DNA from: JAFECT01 sp964432415
GTDB lineage: Bacteria > Pseudomonadota > Alphaproteobacteria > Caulobacterales > Caulobacteraceae
Direction of reading: 5' to 3'
Assembly: GCA_964432415.1 (NCBI GenBank)
Contig: CAYSNW010000010.1
Coordinates: 1-64,000 of the forward strand
Length of the DNA stretch: 64,000 bases
The notes beneath the pieces were generated by a model. The model was given only the letters and a program-made list of their open reading frames with translations, was not told where the DNA came from and did no database searches. Position 1 is the stretch's first letter, and each line of letters starts with the position of its first letter. The translations under genes and the position numbers were made by a program. This document shows, piece by piece, positions 1 through 7,895 of the stretch.

Positions 1-652
1 CGCCCACATTCCGACCGTCACCGGCCACTCGATCCTGCCGCCGCAGCCCGGCGAGCGTCCGCGCGCCCCGGCCCAGCCCGGCTCGGCCGCGACCCAGCCG
101 GCCTCGCCGCCGGTGGTCAACACCGCCCAGCAGCCGACGCAGAAGCTGACCACCCCCGCCAATGCGACGGAAAGCGCGCCGCACGCCGCGCCGCCGCCGA
201 TGGTGATCCCGCCCGGCGGCTTCCCGACCAACAGCCAGATCTCGTCGCTCGGCCGTGGCCGTTTCACCTGGCCGGTGAAGGGGGAGGTGATCTCCTCCTT
301 CGGCTCCATGGGCTCGGGCCTGCAGAACGACGGGCTGAACATCTCGGCGCCGGCCGGCACGGCGGTGCACGCCTCCGCGGCCGGCGAGGTCGTCTATGTC
401 GGCGCCTATCCGGGCTTCGGAAATCTGGTCCTGATCAAACACGGAGACGGCTGGGTCACCGACTACGGCCACCTGGCGACCATCGGGGTGCGCATGCGCG
501 ACAAGGTGGTCCAGGGCCAGCAGATCGGCACCGTCGGCCAGTCCGGCGGGGTCGACCGGCCCCAGCTGCACTTTGAGGTGCGCTACGCCCCCAGCCGCGA
601 CGTCAAGGCCCGTCCGGTGGACCCGTCGCTGCTGTTGTCCCCGGCCAATTGA
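1..652 (+). CDS. dipM: NlpD/DipM-type LytM (M23) cell-division protein, 3' part
   Basis: The reading frame is open from the left edge, so the N-terminus (LysM repeats in this family) lies outside; 216 residues are visible. A Pro/Ala/Gln-rich linker of about 80 residues precedes a C-terminal LytM domain (GRFTWPVKGEVISSFG through HFEVRYAP). The zinc ligands are degenerate: the usual HxGxD is NDGLN and the usual HLHFE is QLHFE. That points to an inactive LytM domain that activates amidases or other autolysins in the periplasm, as in NlpD and DipM. The name dipM rests on this degeneracy and on the position before yajC-secDF; an NlpD-like paralog remains possible. Confidence 0.82.
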   Translation, partial: AHIPTVTGHSILPPQPGERPRAPAQPGSAATQPASPPVVNTAQQPTQKLTTPANATESAPHAAPPPMVIPPGGFPTNSQISSLGRGRFTWPVKGEVISSFGSMGSGLQNDGLNISAPAGTAVHASAAGEVVYVGAYPGFGNLVLIKHGDGWVTDYGHLATIGVRMRDKVVQGQQIGTVGQSGGVDRPQLHFEVRYAPSRDVKARPVDPSLLLSPAN

Positions 653-671
653 GCCTTAGGCAGTTCAGCTG

Positions 672-718
672 GAGCATGTCCGGGCGCAAAAGTGGGGCAA
701 CTTTTGCATGACATGCTC
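672..718. repeat. palindromic intergenic repeat, copy 1
   Basis: Nested perfect inverted repeats: outer arms GAGCATGTC (672-680) and GACATGCTC (710-718), inner arms GCAAAAGT (686-693) and ACTTTTGC (700-707). A close relative with the same GTCCGGGCGCAAAAGTGG core lies at 3964-4013, after secF. It is therefore a dispersed repeat rather than a gene-specific site. It may act as a transcript end or mRNA-stabilising hairpin after the LytM gene; there is no T-tract. Confidence 0.85.
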
Positions 719-838
719 TCCATTCAAAAGCTTGAGCGCTCGCCGCGTTGCAAATGGCGTGCTCACACCCTAGGTTCCGCGCCTGATTTTTTCTCGGGCG
801 CGCCGGTCGGGCGCGGACCCCCCTGACCTGGAGAGCCC

Positions 839-1270
839 ATGTTCGCCACCTCAGCTGACGCCAAGTCGCGTTTGCGCATCGTCCCCGTGTTCGGGGCCCC
901 GGTGCTTGGGCTCCTCTTCGCGACCTCGGCTCAGGCGCAGGCCGCCGCGCCGGCCGGCGCCAACCCGAACGACCCGATGGCCATGGTCATCCAGTTCCTG
1001 CCGTTCGTGGCGATCATCGTGCTGTTCTACTTCCTGATGATCCGGCCCCAGCAGAAGCGCGCCAAGGAGCACGCGGCCATGGTCACCGCCGTCAAGCGCG
1101 GCGACACGGTGGTGCTGTCCAACGGCATGGAGGGCAAGGTCAGCCGGGTGGAGGACATCCACGCCATGGTCGAGATTTCGTCCGGCGTGAACGTCAAGGT
1201 GGTCAAGTCGATGATCCACGACGTGCGCACCCGCGGCGAGCCCGCGGCCGCCAACGACACCAAGTCCTGA
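839..1270 (+). CDS. yajC: preprotein translocase subunit YajC
   Basis: Single-pass inner-membrane accessory of the SecDF complex, 143 residues. A hydrophobic N-terminal segment with Ala-rich linker (residues 15-40) is followed by the main membrane helix (about 47-68, FLPFVAIIVLFYFLMIRPQQ) and the family signature MIRPQQKRAKEH; the cytoplasmic domain carries GDTVVLSNGMEGKV. The N-terminus is about 30 residues longer than in E. coli YajC, giving a signal-like leader. GGAG at 830-833 supports this start. First gene of yajC-secD-secF. Confidence 0.95.
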   Translation: MFATSADAKSRLRIVPVFGAPVLGLLFATSAQAQAAAPAGANPNDPMAMVIQFLPFVAIIVLFYFLMIRPQQKRAKEHAAMVTAVKRGDTVVLSNGMEGKVSRVEDIHAMVEISSGVNVKVVKSMIHDVRTRGEPAAANDTKS

Positions 1271-1292
1271 CGCGACATACGGATCGCGTCCG

Positions 1293-2900
1293 ATGATTCA
1301 CGTCACCCGCTGGAAGATCTTCTTCGTTGGCCTCGCGCTGGTCTTCGGCCTGGTCTTCACCCTGCCCAACGTCCTGACCCCGGCCCAGCGCAACCAGTTG
1401 CCCGGCTTCCTGCCGCACAAGGCCATGAACCTGGGCCTGGACCTGCAGGGCGGCTCGTACCTGATGATGCAGGTCGACACCAACGCCCTGATCAAGGCGC
1501 GCATGACCCAGCTGGTCGAAGACGTGCGCTCGGCCCTGCAGAAGGAACAGATCGGCGCCGCCGAGCCGGTGCAGTCCGGCAGCCAGGTCAGCGTGGTGAT
1601 CACCGATCCCTCCGCCCTGGACGCCGCCTATGACGCGCTGAGGAAGCTGTCCCTGCCGATCCAGGGCACCGCCCAGCCGGAGTTCCAGGTTTCCAAGGGC
1701 CCCGGCGCGACCGTCAGTTTCCTGATGACCGACGCCGTAGCCAAGGCCGAGGGCGTGCGCGCCGTCGACCAGTCCATGGAGATCATCCGCCGGCGCATCG
1801 ACCCCAAGGGCACCTCGGCGGTGACCATCGCCCGCCAGGGTGTCGACCGCATCGTCATCCAGGCGCCGGGCCAGAGCGACCCGGAAGTGCTGAAGCGCCA
1901 GATCGGCACCACCGCCAAGCTGACCTTCCAGCTGGTGGACCAGAGCGTACCGGTGGCCGAGGCCCAGGCCGGTCACATCCCGCCCGGCTCCGAGCTGCTG
2001 CCGATGACCGAGTCCCGCCGCGGCGGCGAGACCTTCGTCCTGGTCAAGAAGCGGGTGCTGGTTTCGGGCGAAGACCTGAAGCGGGCCCAGTCCTCCACCG
2101 ACCAATTCGGCCGGCCGGACATCACCTTCGCCTTCAACGGCAAGGGCGCGGCCAAGTTCGCCGACGTGACTATCAAGAATGTCGGCCACCCCTTCGCCAT
2201 CGTGCTCGACAAGAAGGTGATCTCCGCGCCCAACATCGACGGCGCGATCACTGGCGGCACCGGCGAGATCACCGGCGGTAACTTCACTGTCGAGAGCGCC
2301 AAGGAGCTGGCGGACCTGCTTCAGGGCGGCGCGCTTCCCGCTCCGCTCAGGGTCGAGCAGCAGCGCACGGTCGGCCCGGAACTCGGCGCCGACGCCATCA
2401 AGGCCGGCACCCTGTCGACGGTGATCGGCTTCGTGGCCATCGTGATCTTCGTGTTCCTCGCCTACGGCGCCCTGTTTGGCGGGGTCTCGATCGTCGGCCT
2501 GATCATCAACGGCCTCCTGATCACCGGCGCCATGTCGATGATCCAGGCGACCCTGACGCTTCCGGGTATCGCCGGCCTGATCCTGACGCTTGCCGTGGCG
2601 GTGGACGCCAACGTGCTGATCTTCGAGCGGGCGCGTGAAGAGTCGCGTGCGGGACGAACGCCGATCGCCTCGCTCGACGCCGGCTTCTCCAGGGCCTTCG
2701 TCACCATCCTGGACGCCAACCTGACCACCATGACCGCGGCGATCATCATGTTCTCCTTCGGCGCCGGCCCGGTTCAGGGCTTCGGCGTCACCCTGGCCAT
2801 CGGGGTCATCACCTCGGTGTTCAGTTCCGTGGTCGTCAGCGGGCTTCTGCTCGGCTGGTGGCTGCGCGTTTCCCGTCCCAAGACCCTTCCCATCGAGTAG
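1293..2900 (+). CDS. secD: protein translocase subunit SecD
   Basis: RND-type membrane component that uses the proton gradient to help proteins finish crossing the SecYEG channel. 535 residues: N-terminal membrane helix (8-27), the D1 motif LGLDLQGGSYL near residue 50, a large periplasmic P1 region, then five helices in the C-terminal half, with AVAVDANVLIFERAREE (family motif) near residue 445. Length fits alphaproteobacterial SecD. It lies 22 bp after yajC and 11 bp before secF, so it is co-transcribed. Confidence 0.97.
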   Translation: MIHVTRWKIFFVGLALVFGLVFTLPNVLTPAQRNQLPGFLPHKAMNLGLDLQGGSYLMMQVDTNALIKARMTQLVEDVRSALQKEQIGAAEPVQSGSQVSVVITDPSALDAAYDALRKLSLPIQGTAQPEFQVSKGPGATVSFLMTDAVAKAEGVRAVDQSMEIIRRRIDPKGTSAVTIARQGVDRIVIQAPGQSDPEVLKRQIGTTAKLTFQLVDQSVPVAEAQAGHIPPGSELLPMTESRRGGETFVLVKKRVLVSGEDLKRAQSSTDQFGRPDITFAFNGKGAAKFADVTIKNVGHPFAIVLDKKVISAPNIDGAITGGTGEITGGNFTVESAKELADLLQGGALPAPLRVEQQRTVGPELGADAIKAGTLSTVIGFVAIVIFVFLAYGALFGGVSIVGLIINGLLITGAMSMIQATLTLPGIAGLILTLAVAVDANVLIFERAREESRAGRTPIASLDAGFSRAFVTILDANLTTMTAAIIMFSFGAGPVQGFGVTLAIGVITSVFSSVVVSGLLLGWWLRVSRPKTLPIE

Positions 2901-2911
2901 TGAGCGCGAAA

Positions 2912-3904
2912 ATGCGTTGGCCCCTGATCCGTTCGCTGCCGAGCAAGACGAATTTCCAGTTCGTCCGCTTCTCCAAGTTCGCCGCCACCTTCTCGATCAT
3001 CGCCCTGATCGCGTCGCTGACCGCCTGTTTCATTCCTGGCCTGAAGCTCGGGATCGAGTTCAAGGGCGGCACCACCGTCGAAATGGCCTCGACCAGTCAG
3101 CCCCTGCCGCTGGAAGCCATCCGCGGGGCGATCACCCACCTGAACCTGGGTGACGTGAAGGTGCAGAACTTCCAGACCGCGGCCGACAAGGCCGGCGCCT
3201 ACCATGCCTCCATCGACTTCCAGACTCCCACGGGCGCCGACCCGGGCGGCACGGTCACCAAGGTGCAGGAGGCGCTGACCGCGGTCGTGCCGGACGCCAA
3301 GTTCTCCGGCGTCGAGGTGGTTGGTTCGCAGGTCTCGGGCGAGCAGTTCCTGGGCGGGATCATGGCGCTGGGCGTGGCCATCTTCCTGATGCTGCTGTTC
3401 GTCTGGTTCCGCTTCCGCCTGTCCTTCGGCCTGGGCGCGGTCGCGGCCCTGTTCCACGACGTGATCCTGACCTTCGGCCTGATCGTGCTGCTGAGGATCG
3501 AGTTCTCGCTGAACATCGTGGCCGCCATCCTGACTATCATCGGCTACTCGATGAACGACACCGTCGTGGTCTTCGACCGCCTGCGCGAGAACCTGCGCAA
3601 GTACAAGAAGATGCCGCTGCGCGAGGTCATCGACCTGTCGGTCAACGAGACCCTGTCGCGGACCGTGATCACCGGCCTGACCGCGGTGCTGGCGCTGTCG
3701 GGCCTGGCCATCTTCGGCGGCGAGGCCCTGCGCGGCCTGTCCCTGGCCCTGCTGTTCGGCATCGTGATCGGCACCTACTCCTCGATCTACATCGCCTCGC
3801 CCATCGTGCTCATCTGGGGCATCAAGCGCGGCGAGGAGGACGACGCCAAGCCGATCGACTGGACGGCGGCCGGACGCTCGGTCAGGCCCGCGCCAAAACC
3901 CTGA
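2912..3904 (+). CDS. secF: protein translocase subunit SecF
   Basis: Partner of SecD in the SecDF-YajC complex, 330 residues. Shows LKLGIEFKGGTTVEM after the first helix and GYSMNDTVVVFDRLREN in the C-terminal membrane block, both SecF hallmarks. An in-frame upstream start at 2858 lies inside secD; ATG 2912 is preferred because it gives the normal SecF N-terminus and begins just after the secD stop. Two palindromic elements follow the stop directly. Confidence 0.96.
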   Translation: MRWPLIRSLPSKTNFQFVRFSKFAATFSIIALIASLTACFIPGLKLGIEFKGGTTVEMASTSQPLPLEAIRGAITHLNLGDVKVQNFQTAADKAGAYHASIDFQTPTGADPGGTVTKVQEALTAVVPDAKFSGVEVVGSQVSGEQFLGGIMALGVAIFLMLLFVWFRFRLSFGLGAVAALFHDVILTFGLIVLLRIEFSLNIVAAILTIIGYSMNDTVVVFDRLRENLRKYKKMPLREVIDLSVNETLSRTVITGLTAVLALSGLAIFGGEALRGLSLALLFGIVIGTYSSIYIASPIVLIWGIKRGEEDDAKPIDWTAAGRSVRPAPKP

Positions 3905-3950
3905 GAGCATTAATCCATCAGACGATTTCGTCTGATGGATGCAAATGCTC
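3905..3950. repeat. hairpin-forming palindromic repeat after secF
   Basis: Starts one base after the secF stop. Outer arms GAGCATT (3905-3911) and AATGCTC (3944-3950); inner perfect 13-bp stem 3913-3925 with 3928-3940 and a two-base loop. It differs in sequence from the palindrome 14 bp downstream. It could serve as a terminator-like or stability hairpin for the yajC-secDF transcript, although no T-run follows. Confidence 0.8.
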
Positions 3951-3963
3951 CCACGTAAGAGTG

Positions 3964-4013
3964 AGAGCGTGTCCGGGCGCAAAAGTGGCTTCCGCTTTTG
4001 CATGACACGCTCT
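3964..4013. repeat. palindromic intergenic repeat, copy 2
   Basis: Outer arms AGAGCGTGTC (3964-3973) and GACACGCTCT (4004-4013) are perfectly complementary; inner arms GCAAAAG (3979-3985) and CTTTTGC (3995-4001). The core is shared with the copy at 672-718, while outer-arm differences are compensated on both sides (AT pair versus GC pair), showing that the stem is conserved. TCTTTTCTTC follows, so termination is possible. Confidence 0.85.
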
Positions 4014-4097
4014 TTTCTTCGGGTCGAAACCGCCTGCGAAAGGTTCTATGTTCGGCCCCGAGGGACGATTCCCGGGGCATGGATGAGGACTTGAGCA

Positions 4098-4703
4098 ATG
4101 GGCGGTCTGCTGTCGAATTTCCGCAACACCGTGATCGTGAGCGTGCTGCTCGCGCTGGTGATGGTCTATGCCTACTGTTCTCAGGCCCAGGGCGATGAAC
4201 AGCGGATCGCGGAGGCTGTGCTGCGCTGGCTGCACGCGTTCTCCGGCATCCTCTGGATCGGCCTGCTCTACTACTTCAACTTCGTCCAGATCCGCAAAAT
4301 GCCGGACATCCCGGCGGAGCTGAAGCCGGCGGTGTCCAAGTACATCGCGCCCGAGGCCCTGTTCTGGTTCCGCTACGCCGCCCTGTTCACCTGGGTGTTC
4401 GGTGTCCTGCTGGCCTGGAAGCGCAACTACCTGGTCGAGGCCTTCACCCTCGACGCCCAGGACCAGTTCGCCAACAAGCAGTTCGTGTTCATCGGCATCG
4501 GCATGTGGCTCGCCACCCTGATGTTCCTGTTCGTCTGGGGCGTGATCTGGCCGAACCAGAAGAAGGCGCTGGGCCTGGTCGAGGCCGACGCCGACACCAA
4601 GGCCAAGGCGGCGCGCACGGCCATGCTGTTCTCGCGCACCAACATGCTGCTCTCGATCCCGATGCTGGTCTGCATGACCATGAGCCAGACCATCTTCAAC
4701 TGA
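4098..4703 (+). CDS. PuuD/urate-oxidase N-terminal-type membrane protein
   Basis: 201-residue integral membrane protein with about five hydrophobic segments. WLHAFSGILWIGLLYYFNFVQ (44-64) and the Trp/His pattern resemble the membrane domain at the N-terminus of PuuD-type urate hydroxylases (PF06181). The cytochrome c domain of full PuuD is absent, so urate oxidation should not be assumed. In related genomes short proteins like this sit beside secDF. GAGGA at 4085-4089 precedes ATG 4098; a strong terminator follows. Confidence 0.75.
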   Translation: MGGLLSNFRNTVIVSVLLALVMVYAYCSQAQGDEQRIAEAVLRWLHAFSGILWIGLLYYFNFVQIRKMPDIPAELKPAVSKYIAPEALFWFRYAALFTWVFGVLLAWKRNYLVEAFTLDAQDQFANKQFVFIGIGMWLATLMFLFVWGVIWPNQKKALGLVEADADTKAKAARTAMLFSRTNMLLSIPMLVCMTMSQTIFN

Positions 4704-4724
4704 GGCTGAAGCCGACCATCGAAG

Positions 4725-4755
4725 GGCCCGCTCCTGCAGAAGGGGCGGGCCTTTT
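4725..4755 (+). terminator. rho-independent terminator
   Basis: Stem GGCCCGCTCC (4725-4734) pairs with GGGGCGGGCC (4742-4751), with one G-T wobble and loop TGCAGAA, followed by TTTTCTGTT. It lies 22 bp after the PuuD-like gene and 18 bp before the next start, separating the two transcripts. Confidence 0.9.
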
Positions 4756-4772
4756 CTGTTCAGGACCCCTGG

Positions 4773-5441
4773 ATGAGCGACGACCTCGACGCCCGCATCG
4801 CCCACACCGACCCCGACCGCTGGGCGGCGTCGCGCTTCGTGGCGGACCCGCAGCGTCGCGCGGACCTGATCGCGCTCTATGCCCTGGACACCGAACTGGT
4901 GCGGATCCCGAGCGCGGTGACGCAACCGATGTTGGGCGAGATCCGCCTGGCCTGGTGGCGCGAGGCGGTGGAAGAGGCGGTCGCGGGCAAGCCGCCCCGA
5001 GGCCATCCGGTGGTGCAGGCCCTGAGCGACGTGATCGGGCGGCACGGGTTCACGGCGGCGGACTTCGAACCCCTGATCGAGGCGCGCCATCGCGACCTGG
5101 ATCCGGCGCCGTTCGAGGATGAGGCGGAGGCGATCGCCTATGCCGAGGCGACCGGCGGCACGGTGATGCGGTTGGCGGCGCGGATGCTGGACCCCGCGGC
5201 GGACGACATTGGCGGCGCGGGAAGGGCGTGGGCGCTCTCTGGCCTGATGCGGGCGGGGCGGCTGACGCCGTCGCCGGCGTTGGTGCGGTCGGCCCTGGCG
5301 GAGCGGCCGAACCTGTCGGCCGAGGCGTTTCCGGCGGTGGCCTATGCGACCTTCGCGAAGGACTACGCGGCCGGCAAGGCGCCGTCCGAGGCGGTCAAGC
5401 GGCTGAGACTCGTCTGGGCCGTGGCGAGGGGGCGGCTCTAG
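4773..5441 (+). CDS. squalene/phytoene synthase family protein (NDUFAF6-like)
   Basis: 222 residues, class I isoprenoid synthase fold. RADLIALYALDTELVRI and GEIRLAWWREAVEEA match the first helices of the family, but the aspartate-rich DxxxD motifs of true squalene or phytoene synthases are not intact (second region DEAEAIAYAEATGG). Such short, degenerate members next to secDF in alphaproteobacteria resemble mitochondrial NDUFAF6, a complex I assembly factor. Catalytic isoprenoid synthesis is therefore uncertain. Own transcript after the terminator at 4725-4755. Confidence 0.8.
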   Translation: MSDDLDARIAHTDPDRWAASRFVADPQRRADLIALYALDTELVRIPSAVTQPMLGEIRLAWWREAVEEAVAGKPPRGHPVVQALSDVIGRHGFTAADFEPLIEARHRDLDPAPFEDEAEAIAYAEATGGTVMRLAARMLDPAADDIGGAGRAWALSGLMRAGRLTPSPALVRSALAERPNLSAEAFPAVAYATFAKDYAAGKAPSEAVKRLRLVWAVARGRL

Positions 5442-5444
5442 GAT

Positions 5445-5578
5445 CCTTCTCCCGTGCCGGAGAAGGATGGGCCCCGTCGCGAAGCGACGGGAGGATGAGG
5501 GGCTTCGGGAGCCTGTGCTAACCCCTCACCCTCCCATTGCTCTGCAATGGGCCCCGCCCTCTCCCTCTGGGAGAGGGA
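5445..5578. repeat. composite inverted intergenic repeat
   Basis: The left half (about 5445-5502) and right half (about 5521-5578) are imperfect reverse complements: each has a Pu/Py stem (CCTTCTCC..GGAGAAGG; CCCTCTCC..GGGAGAGGG), a shared GGGCCCC block and a short internal hairpin (GTCGC..GCGAC; TTGC..GCAA), meeting at AGGGG/CCCCT. It fills the space between the synthase-like gene and the DUF2059 gene and looks like a dispersed repeat of the REP/BIME kind. No coding potential. Confidence 0.7.
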
Positions 5579-5636
5579 TCGCTTGCGCCGCCCCGCGCGT
5601 CATGCGTTCCTGCACGCCACAGTTGGGGGAACGCCG

Positions 5637-6191
5637 ATGAAGCTCAAGACACTCATGATGGCGCTGGCGCTGTTCGGGACCGCCGCGCCGCAGATCGCCT
5701 CCGCCCAGAGCGCGCCGGCTCAGGCGGCGTCGGCCGGCGACCTGGCCGAGCGGAGAGCCCTGGCGCGGCAACTGATGGATATCCTGAACTTCCGGCAGAT
5801 GATGTCGGCGGTGTTCGACAACATCAAAATGCCGGCCCTGAGCGGAAGCAGCCCCGAGGCCCAGGCCGACTCCGAACAGCTGATGGCCAGCATGAAGGTC
5901 GCCTTCGTCGCGGTCGCGCCGGACATGGAGGCGGTCGCGGTGGACGTCTATTCGGACATTTTCACGGTTCAGGAATTGAAGGACGCGGTGACCTTCTACA
6001 GCTCGCCCTCGGGTCGCGCGGTCATGACCAAGCTGCCCCTGATGGCCCAGAAGATGATGCCGATGATGCCGCGCTTCATGCCCAAGTGGGTGGATGCGAT
6101 GGAAGCCGACTACTGCAAGCACCGAAAGTGCGAGGACTTCCATCACGCCATGTTCGCCAAGATGCGCGAGGCCTATGCGGGGATGAAGTAA
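5637..6191 (+). CDS. DUF2059-type exported protein
   Basis: 184 residues with a clear signal peptide ending at ASAQS near residue 24. The mature part has the DUF2059 pattern: ALARQLMDILNFRQMMSA, then VYSDIFTVQELKDAVTFYSSPSGRAVMTKLP, a helical C-terminal domain typical of these periplasmic proteins, whose role is unknown. An in-frame ATG at 5547 lies in the intergenic repeat; ATG 5637 with GGGGGAA upstream is chosen because it begins the signal peptide. The stop abuts the trmFO stop on the other strand. Confidence 0.85.
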   Translation: MKLKTLMMALALFGTAAPQIASAQSAPAQAASAGDLAERRALARQLMDILNFRQMMSAVFDNIKMPALSGSSPEAQADSEQLMASMKVAFVAVAPDMEAVAVDVYSDIFTVQELKDAVTFYSSPSGRAVMTKLPLMAQKMMPMMPRFMPKWVDAMEADYCKHRKCEDFHHAMFAKMREAYAGMK

Positions 6192-7586
6192 CTACTCCGC
6201 CGCCAGCCGGGTCTCGCCCAGCCACGCCTGAAGGTCCGCGACGGCGCGCAGGCTCATCAGCCGCTTTTTGGCGCGGCCGCGTTCCTTCAGCGGGATCTTC
6301 GCCCCCGCCTCGTCCTGCTTCGGCGCTTCCATGGGCGGCAGCAGGCCGTAGTTGATGTTCATCGGCTGGAAGGTCCCGCCGCCGTCCAGGTGCCCGCCGG
6401 TGATGTGGCCGATCAGCGCGCCCAGCGCCGTGGTCGGGGGCGGCGGTTCGATGGCCCGTCCCAGGCGCTCGGCGGCCGCGAAACGGCCAGCCATCAGGCC
6501 CGAGGCGGCGCTCTCCACATAGCCCTCGACCCCGGTCATCTGACCGGCGAAGCGCAGGCGCGTGTCCGCCTTCAACCGCAACTGCGGGTCCAGCAGCTTG
6601 GGCGAGTTCAGGAAGGTGTTCCTGTGCAGGCCGCCGAGTCGTGCGAACTGGGCGTCCTGGAGCCCGGGGATGGTGCGGAACACCTCCACCTGGGCTGAGT
6701 GCTTCAGCTTGGTCTGGAAGCCGACGATGTTGAACAGGGTGCCCAGCGCATTGTCCTGACGCAGTTGCACGATGGCGTGGCACTTGACGGTGGGGTTGTT
6801 CGGATTGGTCAGACCCACCGGCTTCATCGGGCCCCAGCGCAGGGTCTCAGGCCCGCGCTCCGCCATCACCTCGATGGGCAGGCAGCCGTCGAAGTAGGGC
6901 ACGTGCTCCCAGTCCTTGAACTCGGACTTGGGGCCGTCCAGCAAGGCCTGGATGAAGGCCTCGTACTGGGCCTTGTCCATGGGGCAGTTGATATAGGCCG
7001 CCTTGTCCCCGCCCGGCCCTTCCTTGTCGTAGCGCGACTGCCGCCAGCAGATGCCGAAGTCGATGCTCTCGACGTGAACGATCGGCGCGATGGCGTCGAA
7101 GAAGCTGAGCTCGCCTTCGCCGGTCAACTCCAGGATGGCGGACGACAGGGCGGGCGAGGTGAGGGGGCCGGTGGCCACCACCACGCTGTCCCAGTCGGCC
7201 GGCGGCAGGCCGGCGACCTCCTCGCGCACGATGGTGATGAGCGGATGGGCCTCCAGCCGCGCGGTGACGGCCTGGGAGAAGCCCTCGCGGTCCACCGCCA
7301 GCGCCCCGCCGGCCGGGACCTGGTTGGCGTCGCCACAGGCCAGGATGATCGAGTCGCAGGCGCGCATCTCGGCGTGCAGCAGGCCGACCGCATTGTGCTC
7401 CCAGTCGTCGGAGCGGAAGGAGTTGGAGCAGACCAGCTCGGCAAGTCCGTCGGTCTGGTGGGCGTCGGTGCCGCGCACCGGGCGCATCTCGTGCAGGATC
7501 ACCCGCACGCCGGCGCGCGCGACCTGCCAGGCGGCCTCCGAACCGGCCAGGCCGCCGCCGATGACGTGGATGGGAGCACTGTTCAT
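6192..7586 (-). CDS. trmFO: methylenetetrahydrofolate-tRNA-(uracil-5-)-methyltransferase TrmFO
   Basis: 464-residue FAD- and folate-dependent enzyme that makes m5U54 in the tRNA T-loop. It has the N-terminal FAD site HVIGGGLAGSEAAWQ, the family signature ELVCSNSFRSDD, and the C-terminal GLMAGRFAA and GALIGHITGG blocks typical of TrmFO/Gid. The longer frame would add 42 residues; ATG at 7586 starts exactly at the Rossmann strand. Convergent with the DUF2059 gene with no bases between stops. Confidence 0.95.
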   Translation of the reverse strand: MNSAPIHVIGGGLAGSEAAWQVARAGVRVILHEMRPVRGTDAHQTDGLAELVCSNSFRSDDWEHNAVGLLHAEMRACDSIILACGDANQVPAGGALAVDREGFSQAVTARLEAHPLITIVREEVAGLPPADWDSVVVATGPLTSPALSSAILELTGEGELSFFDAIAPIVHVESIDFGICWRQSRYDKEGPGGDKAAYINCPMDKAQYEAFIQALLDGPKSEFKDWEHVPYFDGCLPIEVMAERGPETLRWGPMKPVGLTNPNNPTVKCHAIVQLRQDNALGTLFNIVGFQTKLKHSAQVEVFRTIPGLQDAQFARLGGLHRNTFLNSPKLLDPQLRLKADTRLRFAGQMTGVEGYVESAASGLMAGRFAAAERLGRAIEPPPPTTALGALIGHITGGHLDGGGTFQPMNINYGLLPPMEAPKQDEAGAKIPLKERGRAKKRLMSLRAVADLQAWLGETRLAAE

Positions 7587-7737
7587 GCGCGGCGTGATAC
7601 GCGCCGCAACCCCTGGAGGGAAGCCGCCGGCGTCGTTCGTCGCGGGCACGCCGTCGATGGTCGAGAAACGCCGCCGCCCCGTTGCGGCGCGCCGATCCCG
7701 CCCGCTAGCCAATCGGGGTCAACTTCGGGGGAGTTCC

Positions 7738-7890
7738 ATGACACGCAAGGCCCTGACCACCGCATTCGCCGTCTTCGTCATCGTCGTCGCCATCGGCAGC
7801 GCCTACTTCTGGTCCCGCCGCGACAGCGGTCACCGCCCCGGGCATGTGACCCCGGCGGAAGCCTCGACCCCGGCGGCGAAAACGCAATAG
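7738..7890 (+). CDS. 50-residue single-pass membrane protein
   Basis: Small gene: MTRKALTTAFAVFVIVVAIG begins a basic start plus one membrane helix (about 6-25), followed by a short polar, Ala/Pro/Thr-rich tail. A strong GGGGGAG Shine-Dalgarno (7728-7734) sits 3 bp before the ATG. Five bases separate it from the LytTR gene, so the two are probably one transcript. No function can be assigned; it may equally be an anchored or exported peptide. Confidence 0.6.
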   Translation: MTRKALTTAFAVFVIVVAIGSAYFWSRRDSGHRPGHVTPAEASTPAAKTQ

Positions 7891-7895
7891 GGTCG

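Noticed and set aside
6699..7895. Upstream in-frame extension of the LytTR gene across trmFO
   Set aside because: It runs antisense through trmFO and has no family similarity; the LytTR protein starts at 7896 or 7929.
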